A DNA stretch of 64,000 nucleotides. Origin: Pseudomonadota bacterium (GTDB lineage Bacteria > Pseudomonadota > Gammaproteobacteria > Burkholderiales > Burkholderiaceae_C). Under the pieces are notes generated by a model. It made no database searches. It was given only the letters and a program-made list of their open reading frames with translations, and had not been told where the DNA came from. Location of the stretch: positions 1-64,000 of the forward strand of contig JAKBBP010000006.1 of assembly GCA_021808445.1 (NCBI GenBank), written 5' to 3'. This document shows positions 8,992-18,309 of the stretch, one piece after another; within the stretch, counting starts at the first letter, position 1; each line of letters opens with the position of its first letter. The position numbers and the translations under genes are program-made.

Positions 8992-9261
8992 GGCGAGGCC
9001 CGACGATCGTCCTGACGGCATGCCGCGGGACATCGCCGGGTCGCGACGGCGCGACACATGCGAGCAACGGCAGCAACGCGAACAAGAAGGCGGCAGGCAG
9101 TTCATGCCCAGCCGCACGCTGTGGTAGATGGTCCGGCGGGCGCCCTGCGACGGAGCTTCCCCGGTGCTGGAATCGGTGCCGTCTGGCGCGCAGGCAGTCG
9201 TTGGGCGCGCGAGGCGGCGAGCTCGTCGCGCAGTCGTCGACCACGCATGGAGGAGACAACC

Positions 9262-10713
9262 ATGTCGACCACGGAATCAAGGGATTTGTTTGCGCAGGAG
9301 AACCTGCTCGCCCGCCTCGACCGCATGCCGGTCAACGGCATCATTCTGGCCATCGTCGCGCTTCTAGGCCTGGTGTGGATCCTGGAGGCCTTCGATATCG
9401 GCATCATCGCCCCGGTGATCCTGCTGTTGCGCACCACCTGGAAGCTGTCGCCGCACGACGTGGGCCTGATCGGCAGCAGCGGAACGCTGGGCATCGTCAT
9501 CGGGCTGCTGCCGGCCGGCCGCCTCGCCGACCGCTACGGTCGCAAGACCCTGCTGATGGTGGGAATCGTGGTGTTCAGCGTGTTCACCTTCCTCGGTGGG
9601 CTCTCGCGCGACATCCACGAGCTGTTGATCTGCCGCTTCATCGCGGGACTGGGGCAGGGTGCGGTGTTTCCCGTGCCGTACCTGCTGCTGTCGGAGTTCG
9701 TCAACAAGCACTGGCGGGGCACGGCGGTCGGGCTGGCCAACTCGCTGCTGGGGTTCGCCTACGGGCTCAACACCCTGGTCGGTGCCCTGGTCATCGGCCG
9801 CGTCCCGGCGGAGCAGGCGTGGCGTGTGCTGCTGATGATCGGCGGCTCGGCCATCGTCATGCTCCCGGTGATCCTGATCTTCCTGCCGGAGTCTCCCCGC
9901 TTCCTGCTCAAGGTCGGCAAGATCGACAAGGTCCGTGAGCTGGTCGAGAAGCTCGAGCGCCTCAGCGGCATCGCCCACGACGACACGCTAAGCGACCCGC
10001 GGGCTCTGCAGGTTCTGCAAATCGCCCGCGGACGCCCGGCCTCGCTGCTCACGCTGTTCGAGCCGCCGTACCTTTCGCGCCTGATCGTGTCCTACCTCGC
10101 GCTGCTGTCGCCCTTCATCCTGTTCTACGTGATCACCATCTACGGGCCGAGCATTCTGCACCACATGGGCGCCAGCAAGGCCAACGCGCTGTACTACACC
10201 TCCGGCCTGCTGTTCCTGACGGTGGTGACCACGGCGATCGCGGGCAGCATCGGGGATCGCTTCAGCCGTCGCACCGGGATCATCGTGCTCATGATCGGCA
10301 CCGCGCTGGCGGCCTCCGTGCTGCAGCAGCCGATGCCGCGCATGCTCGTGATCCTGGCCGCGGCAGCCACATGGGGCCTCGTGTACGCGGCCTTCCCGCT
10401 GGCCAAGCTGTACATGGCCGAGCAGTTCCCGACGCGTCTGCGTGGTACCGGTGCGATGCTGGGCGAGTGCGTGACGCGCTTTCTCAGCGGGGTGGTGCTG
10501 GTGTACCTGTTCCCGATTCTTTCGGCCAGCATGACGCCGTCGTCGCTGTTCACGCTGCTGGGCGTCATCAGCGTGGTGTGCATCCTGCCCATCTGGATGT
10601 TCGGCACCCAGACCTCGGGGCGCAGCATCGAGGAAACCGGCACCGACGTGGCGGCCTACGCGCAGTCCTCGTCGGCTGCCGGCGTGGCGCCTTCGGAAAG
10701 CTCGGGCAGCTGA
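9262..10713 (+). CDS. MFS transporter, aromatic-acid/sugar-symporter type
   Basis: This 483-residue protein has twelve predicted membrane helices. It carries MFS signatures after helix 2 (GRLADRYGRKT, near residues 87-97) and after helix 6 (PESPRFL near 210), and a related GDRFSRRTG loop in the second half. ATG at 9262 follows GGAGGAG. It lies 270 bases after the carboxyltransferase gene and 16 bases before the amidase, so it probably imports the substrate of this locus. The substrate, likely an organic acid or amide, is inferred from neighbours. Confidence 0.85.
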   Translation: MSTTESRDLFAQENLLARLDRMPVNGIILAIVALLGLVWILEAFDIGIIAPVILLLRTTWKLSPHDVGLIGSSGTLGIVIGLLPAGRLADRYGRKTLLMVGIVVFSVFTFLGGLSRDIHELLICRFIAGLGQGAVFPVPYLLLSEFVNKHWRGTAVGLANSLLGFAYGLNTLVGALVIGRVPAEQAWRVLLMIGGSAIVMLPVILIFLPESPRFLLKVGKIDKVRELVEKLERLSGIAHDDTLSDPRALQVLQIARGRPASLLTLFEPPYLSRLIVSYLALLSPFILFYVITIYGPSILHHMGASKANALYYTSGLLFLTVVTTAIAGSIGDRFSRRTGIIVLMIGTALAASVLQQPMPRMLVILAAAATWGLVYAAFPLAKLYMAEQFPTRLRGTGAMLGECVTRFLSGVVLVYLFPILSASMTPSSLFTLLGVISVVCILPIWMFGTQTSGRSIEETGTDVAAYAQSSSAAGVAPSESSGS

Positions 10714-10729
10714 CCGGGAGGAAGCGCAC

Positions 10730-11935
10730 ATGCAAGCCAGCATCCAGCAGCATGGCGTGCTCGAGGTGCTGCGCCTCGAGGCGCATGCCGCGGGGCCGCT
10801 CAGCGGGCTCGACGTGGTGGTGAAAGACGTGTTCGACCTGGCCGGAACCACCACCGGCTTCGGCAATCCCGACTGGGCCCGGCTGCACGGCGCGGCGAGC
10901 GCCGACGCGGCGGTGGTCAGCCGACTGCGCGATGCCGGCGCCAGCATCGTCGGGAAGACAACCACCGTGGAGTTCACCTTCGGCCTCGAGGGAGTGAACC
11001 GCTGGTACGGCACGCCGGTCAACCCGGCGGCTCCCGGGCGCCTGCCCGGGGGATCGTCATGCGGTTCGGCCAGTGCCGTGGCGGCCGGTCTGGCCGCCAT
11101 CGGCCTGGGCTCGGATACCGGCGGCTCGGTACGCATTCCCGCCAGCTACTGCGGACTGTTCGGCATCCGCCCCAGCCTGGGCGCGATCAGCCTGCTGGGG
11201 GCGATGCCCTATGTGCCGAGCCTGGACACTCCAGGCTGGCTGTGCCGCGACGCGCAGACCCTGCGGCGCGTGGGCGACGCACTGCTGCCCGCGGGGCCGG
11301 AGGTCGACGGCTCGCTGCTGCTGCTGCGCGATGCCTTCGACAATGCCGAGCCACAAGTGGCCGACGCGCTCGACAGGCTGTGCGAGCGGCTGGCCCGCAG
11401 TGGCTGGCAGCTGCATGAGCTGCGCCTGGGCTCCGTGGCGCTGGAGCCGCTGCGCGAGGCCATGGCGCATGTTCACGGCCGCGAGGTTTGGCAGTCCCTC
11501 GGGGCATGGATCGACACACACGCGCCGGCCATGGCCGACGCCACGCAGCGCCGCATGCGTGCCGCGGCCGGCATCGACGCCGCGACGGCGCAGCGCGCGC
11601 GCGCGCTGCGGGAGGCATTCCGATCGACCATGCAGCGCCTGCTGGGCAACGGTGCCGTGCTGCTGTACCCGACGAGCCCCTGTGTCGCCCCGGCGCTGGA
11701 TGCCACGCCCGAGGAACTGGAGGCGGTACGCACCAGAACGCAATGCGTGACGGCCATCGCCGGGCTCGCCGGCCTGCCCGAACTCAGCCTGCCGCTGGCG
11801 CGCGTGGCGTCATTGCCGGTGGGTCTGTCGCTGGCGGCAGGACCCGGGCGCGACCGCGCCTTGCTGGCCATGGCCGAGCGCATGTGTCGGGATGTCTCCG
11901 AGCACGCGCCAGCCGGCACCGTGGTGGCGGCCTGA
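10730..11935 (+). CDS. Amidase-signature hydrolase
   Basis: This 401-residue protein is of the amidase signature family, which hydrolyses C-N amide bonds through a Ser-cisSer-Lys triad. Lys32 (VVVKDVFD), Ser109 in GGSS and nucleophile Ser133 in DTGGSVRIPAS are spaced as in the family. It is shorter than the usual 450-500 residues, mainly in the C-terminal half. It follows the MFS gene by 16 bases in the same operon. It may release a carboxylic acid from an imported amide for the downstream enzymes. The substrate cannot be told. Confidence 0.88.
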   Translation: MQASIQQHGVLEVLRLEAHAAGPLSGLDVVVKDVFDLAGTTTGFGNPDWARLHGAASADAAVVSRLRDAGASIVGKTTTVEFTFGLEGVNRWYGTPVNPAAPGRLPGGSSCGSASAVAAGLAAIGLGSDTGGSVRIPASYCGLFGIRPSLGAISLLGAMPYVPSLDTPGWLCRDAQTLRRVGDALLPAGPEVDGSLLLLRDAFDNAEPQVADALDRLCERLARSGWQLHELRLGSVALEPLREAMAHVHGREVWQSLGAWIDTHAPAMADATQRRMRAAAGIDAATAQRARALREAFRSTMQRLLGNGAVLLYPTSPCVAPALDATPEELEAVRTRTQCVTAIAGLAGLPELSLPLARVASLPVGLSLAAGPGRDRALLAMAERMCRDVSEHAPAGTVVAA

Positions 11936-11952
11936 GCCGAGGGACGCCGGTC

Positions 11953-12675
11953 ATGGACTGGCAGACCTTGGCGGTGGCCGGCGTGGCTGCGCTGGGAGGG
12001 CTGATGCGCGGGCTCACCGGCTTCGGCGGCGCGATGGTCATGGCGCCGATCCTGTCGATGGCCTATCCCCCGGCGCGCGTCGTGCCGGTGGTCATGCTGC
12101 TCGAGGCCTTCATCGCCGCGCCCATGCTGTGGCCGGCCTGGAAACGCGCGCAGCGCGGCCTGGTGCTGACCATCTGCGCCGCGGCCGTCGCCGCGTTGCC
12201 CGCCGGTGCCTTCGTGCTGCTGCATGCTCCAGCCCAATTGCTGCGCCGGGGGATCGCCGGCATCGTCATGGCACTGTCGCTGATGCTGCTGGGCGGCGTG
12301 CGCTATCGGGGGCCGCGCCCGCTTCCCCTGACCGTGGCGATCGCGGCCGGCTGCGGCGTGCTGCTGGGGGCCACCGGAATCGGCGGGCCGCCGATGGTGG
12401 TGTACCTGTTGTCCGGTCCCGAGCCGATCGACGTCACGCGCGCCAACATGACCGTCTACGCCAGCGTGATCGCGGTGGCGGCGCTTTCCCTGCTGTGGCT
12501 GCACGGGGCCCTGCAACTGGGAGGCGCGCTGACGCCGTGGCTGATGGCGCCGAGCTACGGGCTCGGCATCGCGCTGGGTACCCACCTGCATGGTCGTACG
12601 CGCGAGCAGGCGCTGCGCCGCGTTGCCGTGCTGATGTTGATCGCCGTGTGTGCGGTCGCGCTGCTGCGCGGCTGA
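11953..12675 (+). CDS. TSUP (TauE/SafE) family permease
   Basis: This 240-residue membrane protein has about seven or eight helices and the two half-repeats of the TSUP family. The repeats are seen as RGLTGFGGA (residues 19-27) and GATGIGGPP (near 141-149). Such proteins export or import sulfonates, sulfite or organic acids. ATG at 11953 is 17 bases after the amidase stop, so it is probably the last gene of the catabolic operon. With an MFS importer upstream, this permease may export a by-product or provide a second uptake route. Confidence 0.85.
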   Translation: MDWQTLAVAGVAALGGLMRGLTGFGGAMVMAPILSMAYPPARVVPVVMLLEAFIAAPMLWPAWKRAQRGLVLTICAAAVAALPAGAFVLLHAPAQLLRRGIAGIVMALSLMLLGGVRYRGPRPLPLTVAIAAGCGVLLGATGIGGPPMVVYLLSGPEPIDVTRANMTVYASVIAVAALSLLWLHGALQLGGALTPWLMAPSYGLGIALGTHLHGRTREQALRRVAVLMLIAVCAVALLRG

Positions 12676-12687
12676 GGCATCGCTTAC

Positions 12688-13536
12688 TCAGGCCGTGCCG
12701 CTGCTCCTGCGGCGACGCGCCGGCGGCCGCCCGGCGTCGGCTTCGGCTTCGGCCTCGGCCTCGGCTTCACCGGAATCGAGCAGGAAGGCCGCAATGGCGC
12801 TGGCGGCGCGGCGCAGTGCCGGCACATGCAGCAAGGCCTGCTCGATGCTCATGCGCGCGGCCGGCGCATGCATCGCCACCGCCGCGTAGATGCTCCCGCT
12901 CGCGTCGCATACCGGCACCGCCACCGCCACCGAGGCCTCGAACAACTCGCTGTCGTGGGTGCCGATTCCGCTGGCGCGGATGTCGCGCAGCTGCTCGAGC
13001 AGCTGCTCGACGTCGGTGATGGTTCGATCGGTGTAGCGCTTCAACGGGCCCTGTCCGAGCAGGCGCCGCACCTTCGTCGGCGACATGCGGCACAGGAACA
13101 GCTTGCCGCTGGCCGTGCAGTGCAGCGGCACGCGCGTGCCCGGGTCGAGATGCAGACGCAGCGGCAGCGTGGTCTCGACGCGGTCGATGTACAGCACCTC
13201 GGCGCCGTCGAACATGGTCAGATTGCAGCTTTCCCGGACCTCGTCGACCAGTTGCTGCAGCACGGCGTGGCTTTGCGCGCGCAGCATCGAATGCTGCATC
13301 GCCTCGATGGCCAGGCGCGACATGCGCGGCCCGATGACGTAACGCTTGGTCAGCGGGTCGCGCTGCAGCAGGTCGGCCTCGTGCAGCATCGCCAGGATGC
13401 GGTACACGGTGGGCTTGGGCAGCGAGCAGGCCTGCGTGGCCTCGTCGAGCGAGACCGGCGCGCCGGCTCTCACCACGTGCTCGAGCACCGCGAAGGCCCT
13501 CAGGGCCGTGGAGCGTGCTTCGTTGTTGGATTCCAT
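12688..13536 (-). CDS. IclR-family transcriptional regulator
   Basis: This 282-residue protein has an N-terminal winged helix-turn-helix (about residues 8-70, with the recognition helix near SLPKPTVYRIL). An IclR effector domain follows (about 85-255). The C-terminus ends in a low-complexity tail, EAEAEAEADA followed by Arg residues, coded by a hexanucleotide run. It is convergent with the permease gene and closes the catabolic locus, so it is the likely regulator of the divergent operons at 5279-5454. The ligand is unknown. Confidence 0.88.
   Translation of the reverse strand: MESNNEARSTALRAFAVLEHVVRAGAPVSLDEATQACSLPKPTVYRILAMLHEADLLQRDPLTKRYVIGPRMSRLAIEAMQHSMLRAQSHAVLQQLVDEVRESCNLTMFDGAEVLYIDRVETTLPLRLHLDPGTRVPLHCTASGKLFLCRMSPTKVRRLLGQGPLKRYTDRTITDVEQLLEQLRDIRASGIGTHDSELFEASVAVAVPVCDASGSIYAAVAMHAPAARMSIEQALLHVPALRRAASAIAAFLLDSGEAEAEAEAEADAGRPPARRRRSSGTA
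12739..12768. repeat. Hexanucleotide tandem repeat inside the iclR gene
   Basis: Five units of GGCTTC/GGCCTC encode the alternating Ala-Glu run in the regulator tail. The unit length keeps frame, so copy-number change would lengthen or shorten the tail without breaking the gene. Confidence 0.8.
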
Positions 13537-13620
13537 GGGCGGCGCCGTGCGAGTGCCCGACCATTATCGCCCAGGCCCCGCCCGTCGTGGGCGGGGTCGC
13601 GCGGGCCGCGCGCGGGGAGA

Positions 13621-14160
13621 TCAGCCCAGTTCGGGAAGCAGCACCAGCAGGTCCGTGACGCCCACGTCGGCGCCGGCCTGGGTCAGCAGCGTGGTGACCT
13701 GTCCGCGGTGGTGGGTCTGGTGATTGAACACGTGGAGCAGCAGGCCGTGCAGTTCCCTGCAATGGGGCTGGCCCTTGGAGTTGGCGTAGTGCAATGGGGT
13801 GTCCAGGTCCTCGTCGAGCAAGGCCGCCGTCCATTCCAGGATCCACGCGTCGAGCGTGCCCCGGTGCTGGCGCAGTTCCGGCAGCGTGGGGAACAGGATG
13901 GCGTCCAGCGAGGGCGGAACCGGCAGCTGCAGCACCGGCGCGATCTGCGGCCACTGGCGCGGATGGCGCGCGAAGCGCCGCAGCCACAGCGTGTCGGCGA
14001 CCACGAGGTGGTTCAGGGTGCCGAGGATGGAGCCGAAGAAGGCGCCCCGATCGCGCGTCAGCTCGTCCGGGCCGAGGCGCGAAGCGGCCTCGTAGACCCT
14101 GTCGTTCATCCACCGGTTGTACTCGGCCAGCAGCTGCAGGTGTGCGATGCGCGAGCTCAT
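13621..14160 (-). CDS. DinB-family protein
   Basis: This 179-residue protein has the four-helix DinB/YfiT fold. An N-terminal helix holds the YNRWMNDRVY pattern, a metal-binding His lies in LGTLNHLVVADTLWL (near residue 51), and HHRGQVTTLL (near 151) carries the remaining His ligands. Members bind a divalent metal and often act as thiol-dependent S-transferases or are uncharacterised. It lies 41 bases downstream of the GH5-type lipoprotein on the same strand, but no functional link is obvious. Confidence 0.85.
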   Translation of the reverse strand: MSSRIAHLQLLAEYNRWMNDRVYEAASRLGPDELTRDRGAFFGSILGTLNHLVVADTLWLRRFARHPRQWPQIAPVLQLPVPPSLDAILFPTLPELRQHRGTLDAWILEWTAALLDEDLDTPLHYANSKGQPHCRELHGLLLHVFNHQTHHRGQVTTLLTQAGADVGVTDLLVLLPELG

Positions 14161-14200
14161 GCGGGTCTCCTGGAGGACGAAGCCCGCAGCATAGGCCCTG

Positions 14201-15742
14201 CTAGGGCCTGCTCAGGAAGAGTTGCTGCAACTCCCGGCCTCCGTTCTGGGCACACCCTGATGGATCGGGGTCGACCAACTGGAAATTCGCCGTGTTCCCG
14301 GGGTAATCGTAGCTGTTGACCAGATAGCCGCTGCCCCAGTACGGGCCGTCCCATGCGTAGCCGATCACCCCGATGGAGTGCTGGGGGAGATAGCTCTGGA
14401 TGAATTCGTCCGTGATGGTCTGGTTGGGGTCGGTGGGACATTCAAAGTCCTCGTCCCAGGCCGTGGCAACCACGGCCTGGCCACTTTGCTCGAAGTTTCC
14501 GAACCAGGTATCCCAGCTGCTGATGCTTGCGCTCTCACTGCCATTCGCGACATAGCTGAAAGGATGAACCGTGTAGGCCGAGTTGGAAGGCATGCTGGCG
14601 GGAACGGCGAATCCATCGAATCCGAAATCCACCCCCTGGCCGTTGAAGAACAGAACGTTGTCGGGAGCCAGCGCCCGCAGATACTGCCCGACGGTGAGCA
14701 TGCCCTGATCCGGCTCCGAGCCGCAGCCCGTTTCCCATGCGTTCCAGTCGGGCTGGGTGTAGCTGCCGAGATTGCAGGCGGCCGTTGCGTCCGGTTCGTT
14801 GAAGACTTCGAGGATCACGCCCTTGTCGTTGGTCAGGGTCGGGTCGAGGATCTGCTTCCAGGCCTGTTCGGTATGGATGTCGGGAAGCTTCTGGGGGGTC
14901 CCGTTTTCGTCGGGGGTGCAGCCGTATTTCTCGGCCTGCATGTCGACGATCACCACGAGGCCTGCGGCGCGGGCTTGCGCGATGACGCTGCGGGCCATGT
15001 CCGTGTAGCTCGAGAGGCCCTGGGCGTATTCGGCTTGCAGCGCGCCCTGGCTGACGTGGATGCGCACGGTGTTGGCATGCCAGTCCTGGACCATGGCCTG
15101 GAACGATGCGTTGTAGGCCAGGCCCGGCAGTGGTGGGGCGGTCAATGCGGCCTGGGTGTCCTCGAGATATTGAACCAAGGTGGCATTCAGCGGGGTGGCC
15201 AGGGGGCACAGCGTGGCCGCGTAGGAGACGGGATAAAGAATGCCGTTGGTGTTGAAGCCCTCGGGGATGAAGGGCGTACTGGTGCCGGCGACGACGAGTC
15301 GTCCGCCGACGACGGCGACACCTTCGGGCTGCGTGGAAAAACTTGCCGAGACGGACTGCGCCTGGAGCATCGTCACGGTGCAGGTCGGGGCCGATCCGCT
15401 GCAAGCACCGCTCCAGCCTGTGAACAGGTAGCCCGCCGCGGGCATGGCCTGCAGGGTGACCTGACTGTCCGGGCTGAACGCACCCACGCAGGAACTGCCG
15501 CAGGCGATCCCGCCCGGGCTGGAGGTCACGCTCCCGTTTCCGCTGGTGCTGACCGTCAGGGAGAAGGCTTGCGGCGGCGTGGCCGTCGGCAGTGCGGGCG
15601 AGGTGGCGCCGCCACCGCTGCCACCACCGCTGCCACCACCGCAGGCACTGAGCAGCGCGGCCGAGGCGATCATCACGACGAACATCAGGCTGCCTGGGGA
15701 GAACTGCTTGCGCGGCCGTACGCCGGCAGCCTGTCGGATCAT
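14201..15742 (-). CDS. GH5-type glycoside hydrolase lipoprotein
   Basis: This 513-residue protein has a lipoprotein signal with lipobox LLSAC (Cys near residue 32). A Gly/Ser linker follows, then an InlB-B/Listeria-type beta repeat (about 55-125, with GYLFTGWSGAC), then a cellulase-like TIM barrel (about 130-505). The acid/base Glu is in LEVFNEPD. The nucleophile region reads TAWDEDFE instead of the usual EFG-type pattern, so activity is uncertain. ATG at 15742 (MIRQAAG) is chosen because it gives a clean signal peptide. It is probably attached to the outer membrane. Confidence 0.75.
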   Translation of the reverse strand: MIRQAAGVRPRKQFSPGSLMFVVMIASAALLSACGGGSGGGSGGGATSPALPTATPPQAFSLTVSTSGNGSVTSSPGGIACGSSCVGAFSPDSQVTLQAMPAAGYLFTGWSGACSGSAPTCTVTMLQAQSVSASFSTQPEGVAVVGGRLVVAGTSTPFIPEGFNTNGILYPVSYAATLCPLATPLNATLVQYLEDTQAALTAPPLPGLAYNASFQAMVQDWHANTVRIHVSQGALQAEYAQGLSSYTDMARSVIAQARAAGLVVIVDMQAEKYGCTPDENGTPQKLPDIHTEQAWKQILDPTLTNDKGVILEVFNEPDATAACNLGSYTQPDWNAWETGCGSEPDQGMLTVGQYLRALAPDNVLFFNGQGVDFGFDGFAVPASMPSNSAYTVHPFSYVANGSESASISSWDTWFGNFEQSGQAVVATAWDEDFECPTDPNQTITDEFIQSYLPQHSIGVIGYAWDGPYWGSGYLVNSYDYPGNTANFQLVDPDPSGCAQNGGRELQQLFLSRP

Positions 15743-16203
15743 GTCGTCTCTCCCGAATGTGAAGCATGGAACTCTCTGCGGCCATGCCTGCCATTCGATG
15801 AACGATGCGTCGCGGGGCTTGCCGACAGGGCATCGCCGCGAAATTGCAAGCGTCTGCAACTTCATGCCTGGGATCACCGTGCCGGCAGGCGGATCCGTGT
15901 TGCATCGGCGGTGCCTCTCGTCAGCCTCGCCAGCTCGCGGCCGGCAAGGCCGGCGCGATCCGGATCGTCCTCTCGCAACTGTCCCGTTCCGAGGAAACCT
16001 TGCTACGCTCGGCCATGCTCAGCCTGCTCTGCAGGCTGCGAGGGAAGGGGGGCATGCATGTTCAGGCGGATCGCTCCGTATCTTGCGGTCTTCTCCGGGC
16101 CGACTCCGGACCCGCAGGAGTTCGGCGACCCCGGCAACCACGGCAACCACGGCAACCACGGCAACCACGAGCCATGCTCGTGACCGCCGTGGCGCGGCCC
16201 AGA
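15743..16203. other. 461-bp noncoding gap with 9-bp tandem repeat
   Basis: No gene is supported between the two lipoprotein genes. Four units of CGGCAACCA lie at 16132-16167. A plus-strand frame from ATG 16059 would give a 41-residue peptide ending in Gly-Asn-His repeats, but nothing else supports it. The part next to 15742 presumably holds the promoter of the GH5-type gene. Confidence 0.6.
16132..16167. repeat. 9-bp tandem repeat (4 units)
   Basis: Four perfect units of CGGCAACCA lie in a noncoding gap just downstream of the large lipoprotein gene. The unit is a multiple of three, so the run could code in any frame, but no gene covers it convincingly. Confidence 0.85.
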
Positions 16204-18096
16204 TCAGGGCGAAGTCCAGTATTGACGGAACAGGTCGTCGAGGTACGTCAGCTGCATGCCGGCACCGGCGAAGGTCGAGCCGGCGGGTGCAGCCTGAACG
16301 CTCAAGGTCGCGGTGACCTGGCCTGGAACCAACTGCTCGTTGTAGTTGTTGCACGCGGTCTGGCCCGACAGCGTGGCGCAGCCGTACAGATTGAGGTTGT
16401 TGGCGTACAGTCCGCCGGCGCTTGGCGCGCTCCAGTTGATGGTCAGCGTCCCGCCGCTGGCAAAGGCCGAGCCTGGCGATGGCGTGGAGCTGAAGCCGCT
16501 GGCGAAGTCCGCTGCGCCCGCCTGGTTCGACGTCAGGGGCAACACGGTGAGCGTCGGATGGTAGGTCGCCAGTGGTGTGTCCGTGGAAGGGCTGGAACCG
16601 TTGTACAACTGAATCGTGTACGTCGACGGCACGCTCATCGTGGCGATCTGGGCATCGCTCAGCGGGATGACCTGCCCGGCGATCGACTGCGAGCAACCGG
16701 GGGACAGGGTGCTCTGCAGCGTCGGCGTGGTGCTTCCCGCGTAGCCATAGCTGGGAGGCCCGCCTGCCGCCAGTTGCATGGGCCCGCCACTGCCGGTCGC
16801 GAAGTACAGGACAGGCACCGGAAGCTGCGGGCCGCTGACCACGGCATAGGTCAGTCCGACAGCACCCTTATCGTTGATCTCGACATCGAGACCCGCACAC
16901 AGGGCTCCCGTGACACTCGCGTTGGTGCTCATGATGGCGGCACGCGCGATTTTCTGGTTGCCGAGAATCAGCCAGCTCCCTTGCGCGTTCTTGTACACGA
17001 TGAAGGAAGTCCTGCTGTTGGGCTCTGTGTCCTCCAGTACGGTGAAGACGACCTTGTACGCAGGCGCCCCGGACGGCACCGTGTTCACCCGTGACGGCAC
17101 CGGCAGCAATTCGATGTCGGAGATGGTCATGTTTCCGCCGACGATCTTCGGCGCGGTGGTGATGTTCTGCAGGAAGGGGCCCAGTCCCTGACCGTCGTGC
17201 AGGAAGTGCGTCTGGTCAAAGTAGGACAACAGTGCGCTGGACGTCGGGGACGGAGCGGTGGCCAGCAGCGCGCTCAAGTCGTTGAAGGTCGTGGTGATGG
17301 CCTGCAGGTCGCTGACGTTGTTGGACGAGCCTGCCGGCAGCGGCGTGCTCGGCGGGTTGCTGAGTGTCCCGCTCACCGACTGCCCGGTCGTGGTGTTGGT
17401 CAGGATTTCGCTGCCCGTGCCAGGGTCGATCGTGACGTGGATGCTGTCCAGCACGGCGTCGAGTCCGCTGCCGTTGGCGCTGAATGCCTGATGAAGCAAG
17501 TCCACCGTGCCAGCGACCCCCTGCTGTTGCAGGATGGGTTGCAGCTCGGCGTCAAGCGCCTGTACGCCCGCCGACAAGGCCGCAGGAGTGAGCAGGCTGG
17601 AGTAGTTGCCGTTGGCGAAAATGGTCGCCGCGAGCTGGTGACCGAGGTTGGCGATGACCAGGTCGGTCAACGGTGTGATGTCGATGGTCGCGTTGCCGCT
17701 GGTGACGTCGGCGGCGGTTACCGCGGAGGCCAGCGAGTAGTCGACACCGCCGAGCTTGTAGTTGATCTGCAGCATGAAGGGCGGCTGGAGGCCCTGGATC
17801 TGGGTTGTCGTGAAGGCGTAGTGGCCGTTGGCGTCAGTGGTCGTGGTCAACGTCCTGGCCGGGCTCGATGAATCCTTCAGCGTGACCACGCCGTTCATCG
17901 AGCCGCTGGCGCCTCCGGTGATGGGCGCGCCAACCGCAGCCACGCCACTGATCGCCGCCGCGCTGGGACTGACTCCCCCGCCTGAGCCGGTCGCGAGGCC
18001 GCCGCCTCCACCACCCCCGCCGCACCCTGCAAGGGCAAGGACGATCGAGACTGCAAGAATCCGGAATGACTTAGCCAACCCACGCAGCTTGTCCAT
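16204..18096 (-). CDS. Large secreted lipoprotein of unknown function
   Basis: This protein is about 630 residues long, with lipobox LALAGC (Cys near residue 25) and then a poly-Gly stretch. A carboxypeptidase-regulatory or Ig-like beta domain follows (about 45-115, with DANGHYAFTTT). A Ser/Thr/Pro-rich region of unknown fold comes next. The C-terminal part has three or more Cys and a final LTYLDDLFRQYW. ATG at 18096 is preferred over 18114 because GGGGGAG stands about nine bases before it. It is likely displayed at the outer membrane. The AraC gene upstream on the same strand may control it. Confidence 0.7.
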   Translation of the reverse strand: MDKLRGLAKSFRILAVSIVLALAGCGGGGGGGGLATGSGGGVSPSAAAISGVAAVGAPITGGASGSMNGVVTLKDSSSPARTLTTTTDANGHYAFTTTQIQGLQPPFMLQINYKLGGVDYSLASAVTAADVTSGNATIDITPLTDLVIANLGHQLAATIFANGNYSSLLTPAALSAGVQALDAELQPILQQQGVAGTVDLLHQAFSANGSGLDAVLDSIHVTIDPGTGSEILTNTTTGQSVSGTLSNPPSTPLPAGSSNNVSDLQAITTTFNDLSALLATAPSPTSSALLSYFDQTHFLHDGQGLGPFLQNITTAPKIVGGNMTISDIELLPVPSRVNTVPSGAPAYKVVFTVLEDTEPNSRTSFIVYKNAQGSWLILGNQKIARAAIMSTNASVTGALCAGLDVEINDKGAVGLTYAVVSGPQLPVPVLYFATGSGGPMQLAAGGPPSYGYAGSTTPTLQSTLSPGCSQSIAGQVIPLSDAQIATMSVPSTYTIQLYNGSSPSTDTPLATYHPTLTVLPLTSNQAGAADFASGFSSTPSPGSAFASGGTLTINWSAPSAGGLYANNLNLYGCATLSGQTACNNYNEQLVPGQVTATLSVQAAPAGSTFAGAGMQLTYLDDLFRQYWTSP

Positions 18097-18309
18097 GATC
18101 TTTGGCTCCCCCATCGAGCTTCGACCAGGATCGGACCTCTCGCGGCGAGTGCCGAGTGATGCACTGGGGCTGCGGGAGCGGGTCGAAGCTTGTCAAAGAT
18201 GCTAGGGCGGGGGTCGGCGAGGCCCCTTCGGAATCTTGTCTTGCTCTTTGGTTTCTTGCCTCGAAAGATCACACGATGAACGTCGGCGGGGCGGGGCCGG
18301 TCTTTTCTT

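Noticed and set aside
8160-9261. Long plus-strand frame overlapping the carboxyltransferase gene and the 8992-9261 gap
   Set aside because: Low-complexity Arg/Ala composition out of frame with two clear genes. The 270-bp gap itself holds no convincing gene or signal.
16059-16184. 41-codon frame with Gly-Asn-His repeats
   Set aside because: The repeats come from the 9-bp tandem array. There is no ribosome site or homology.
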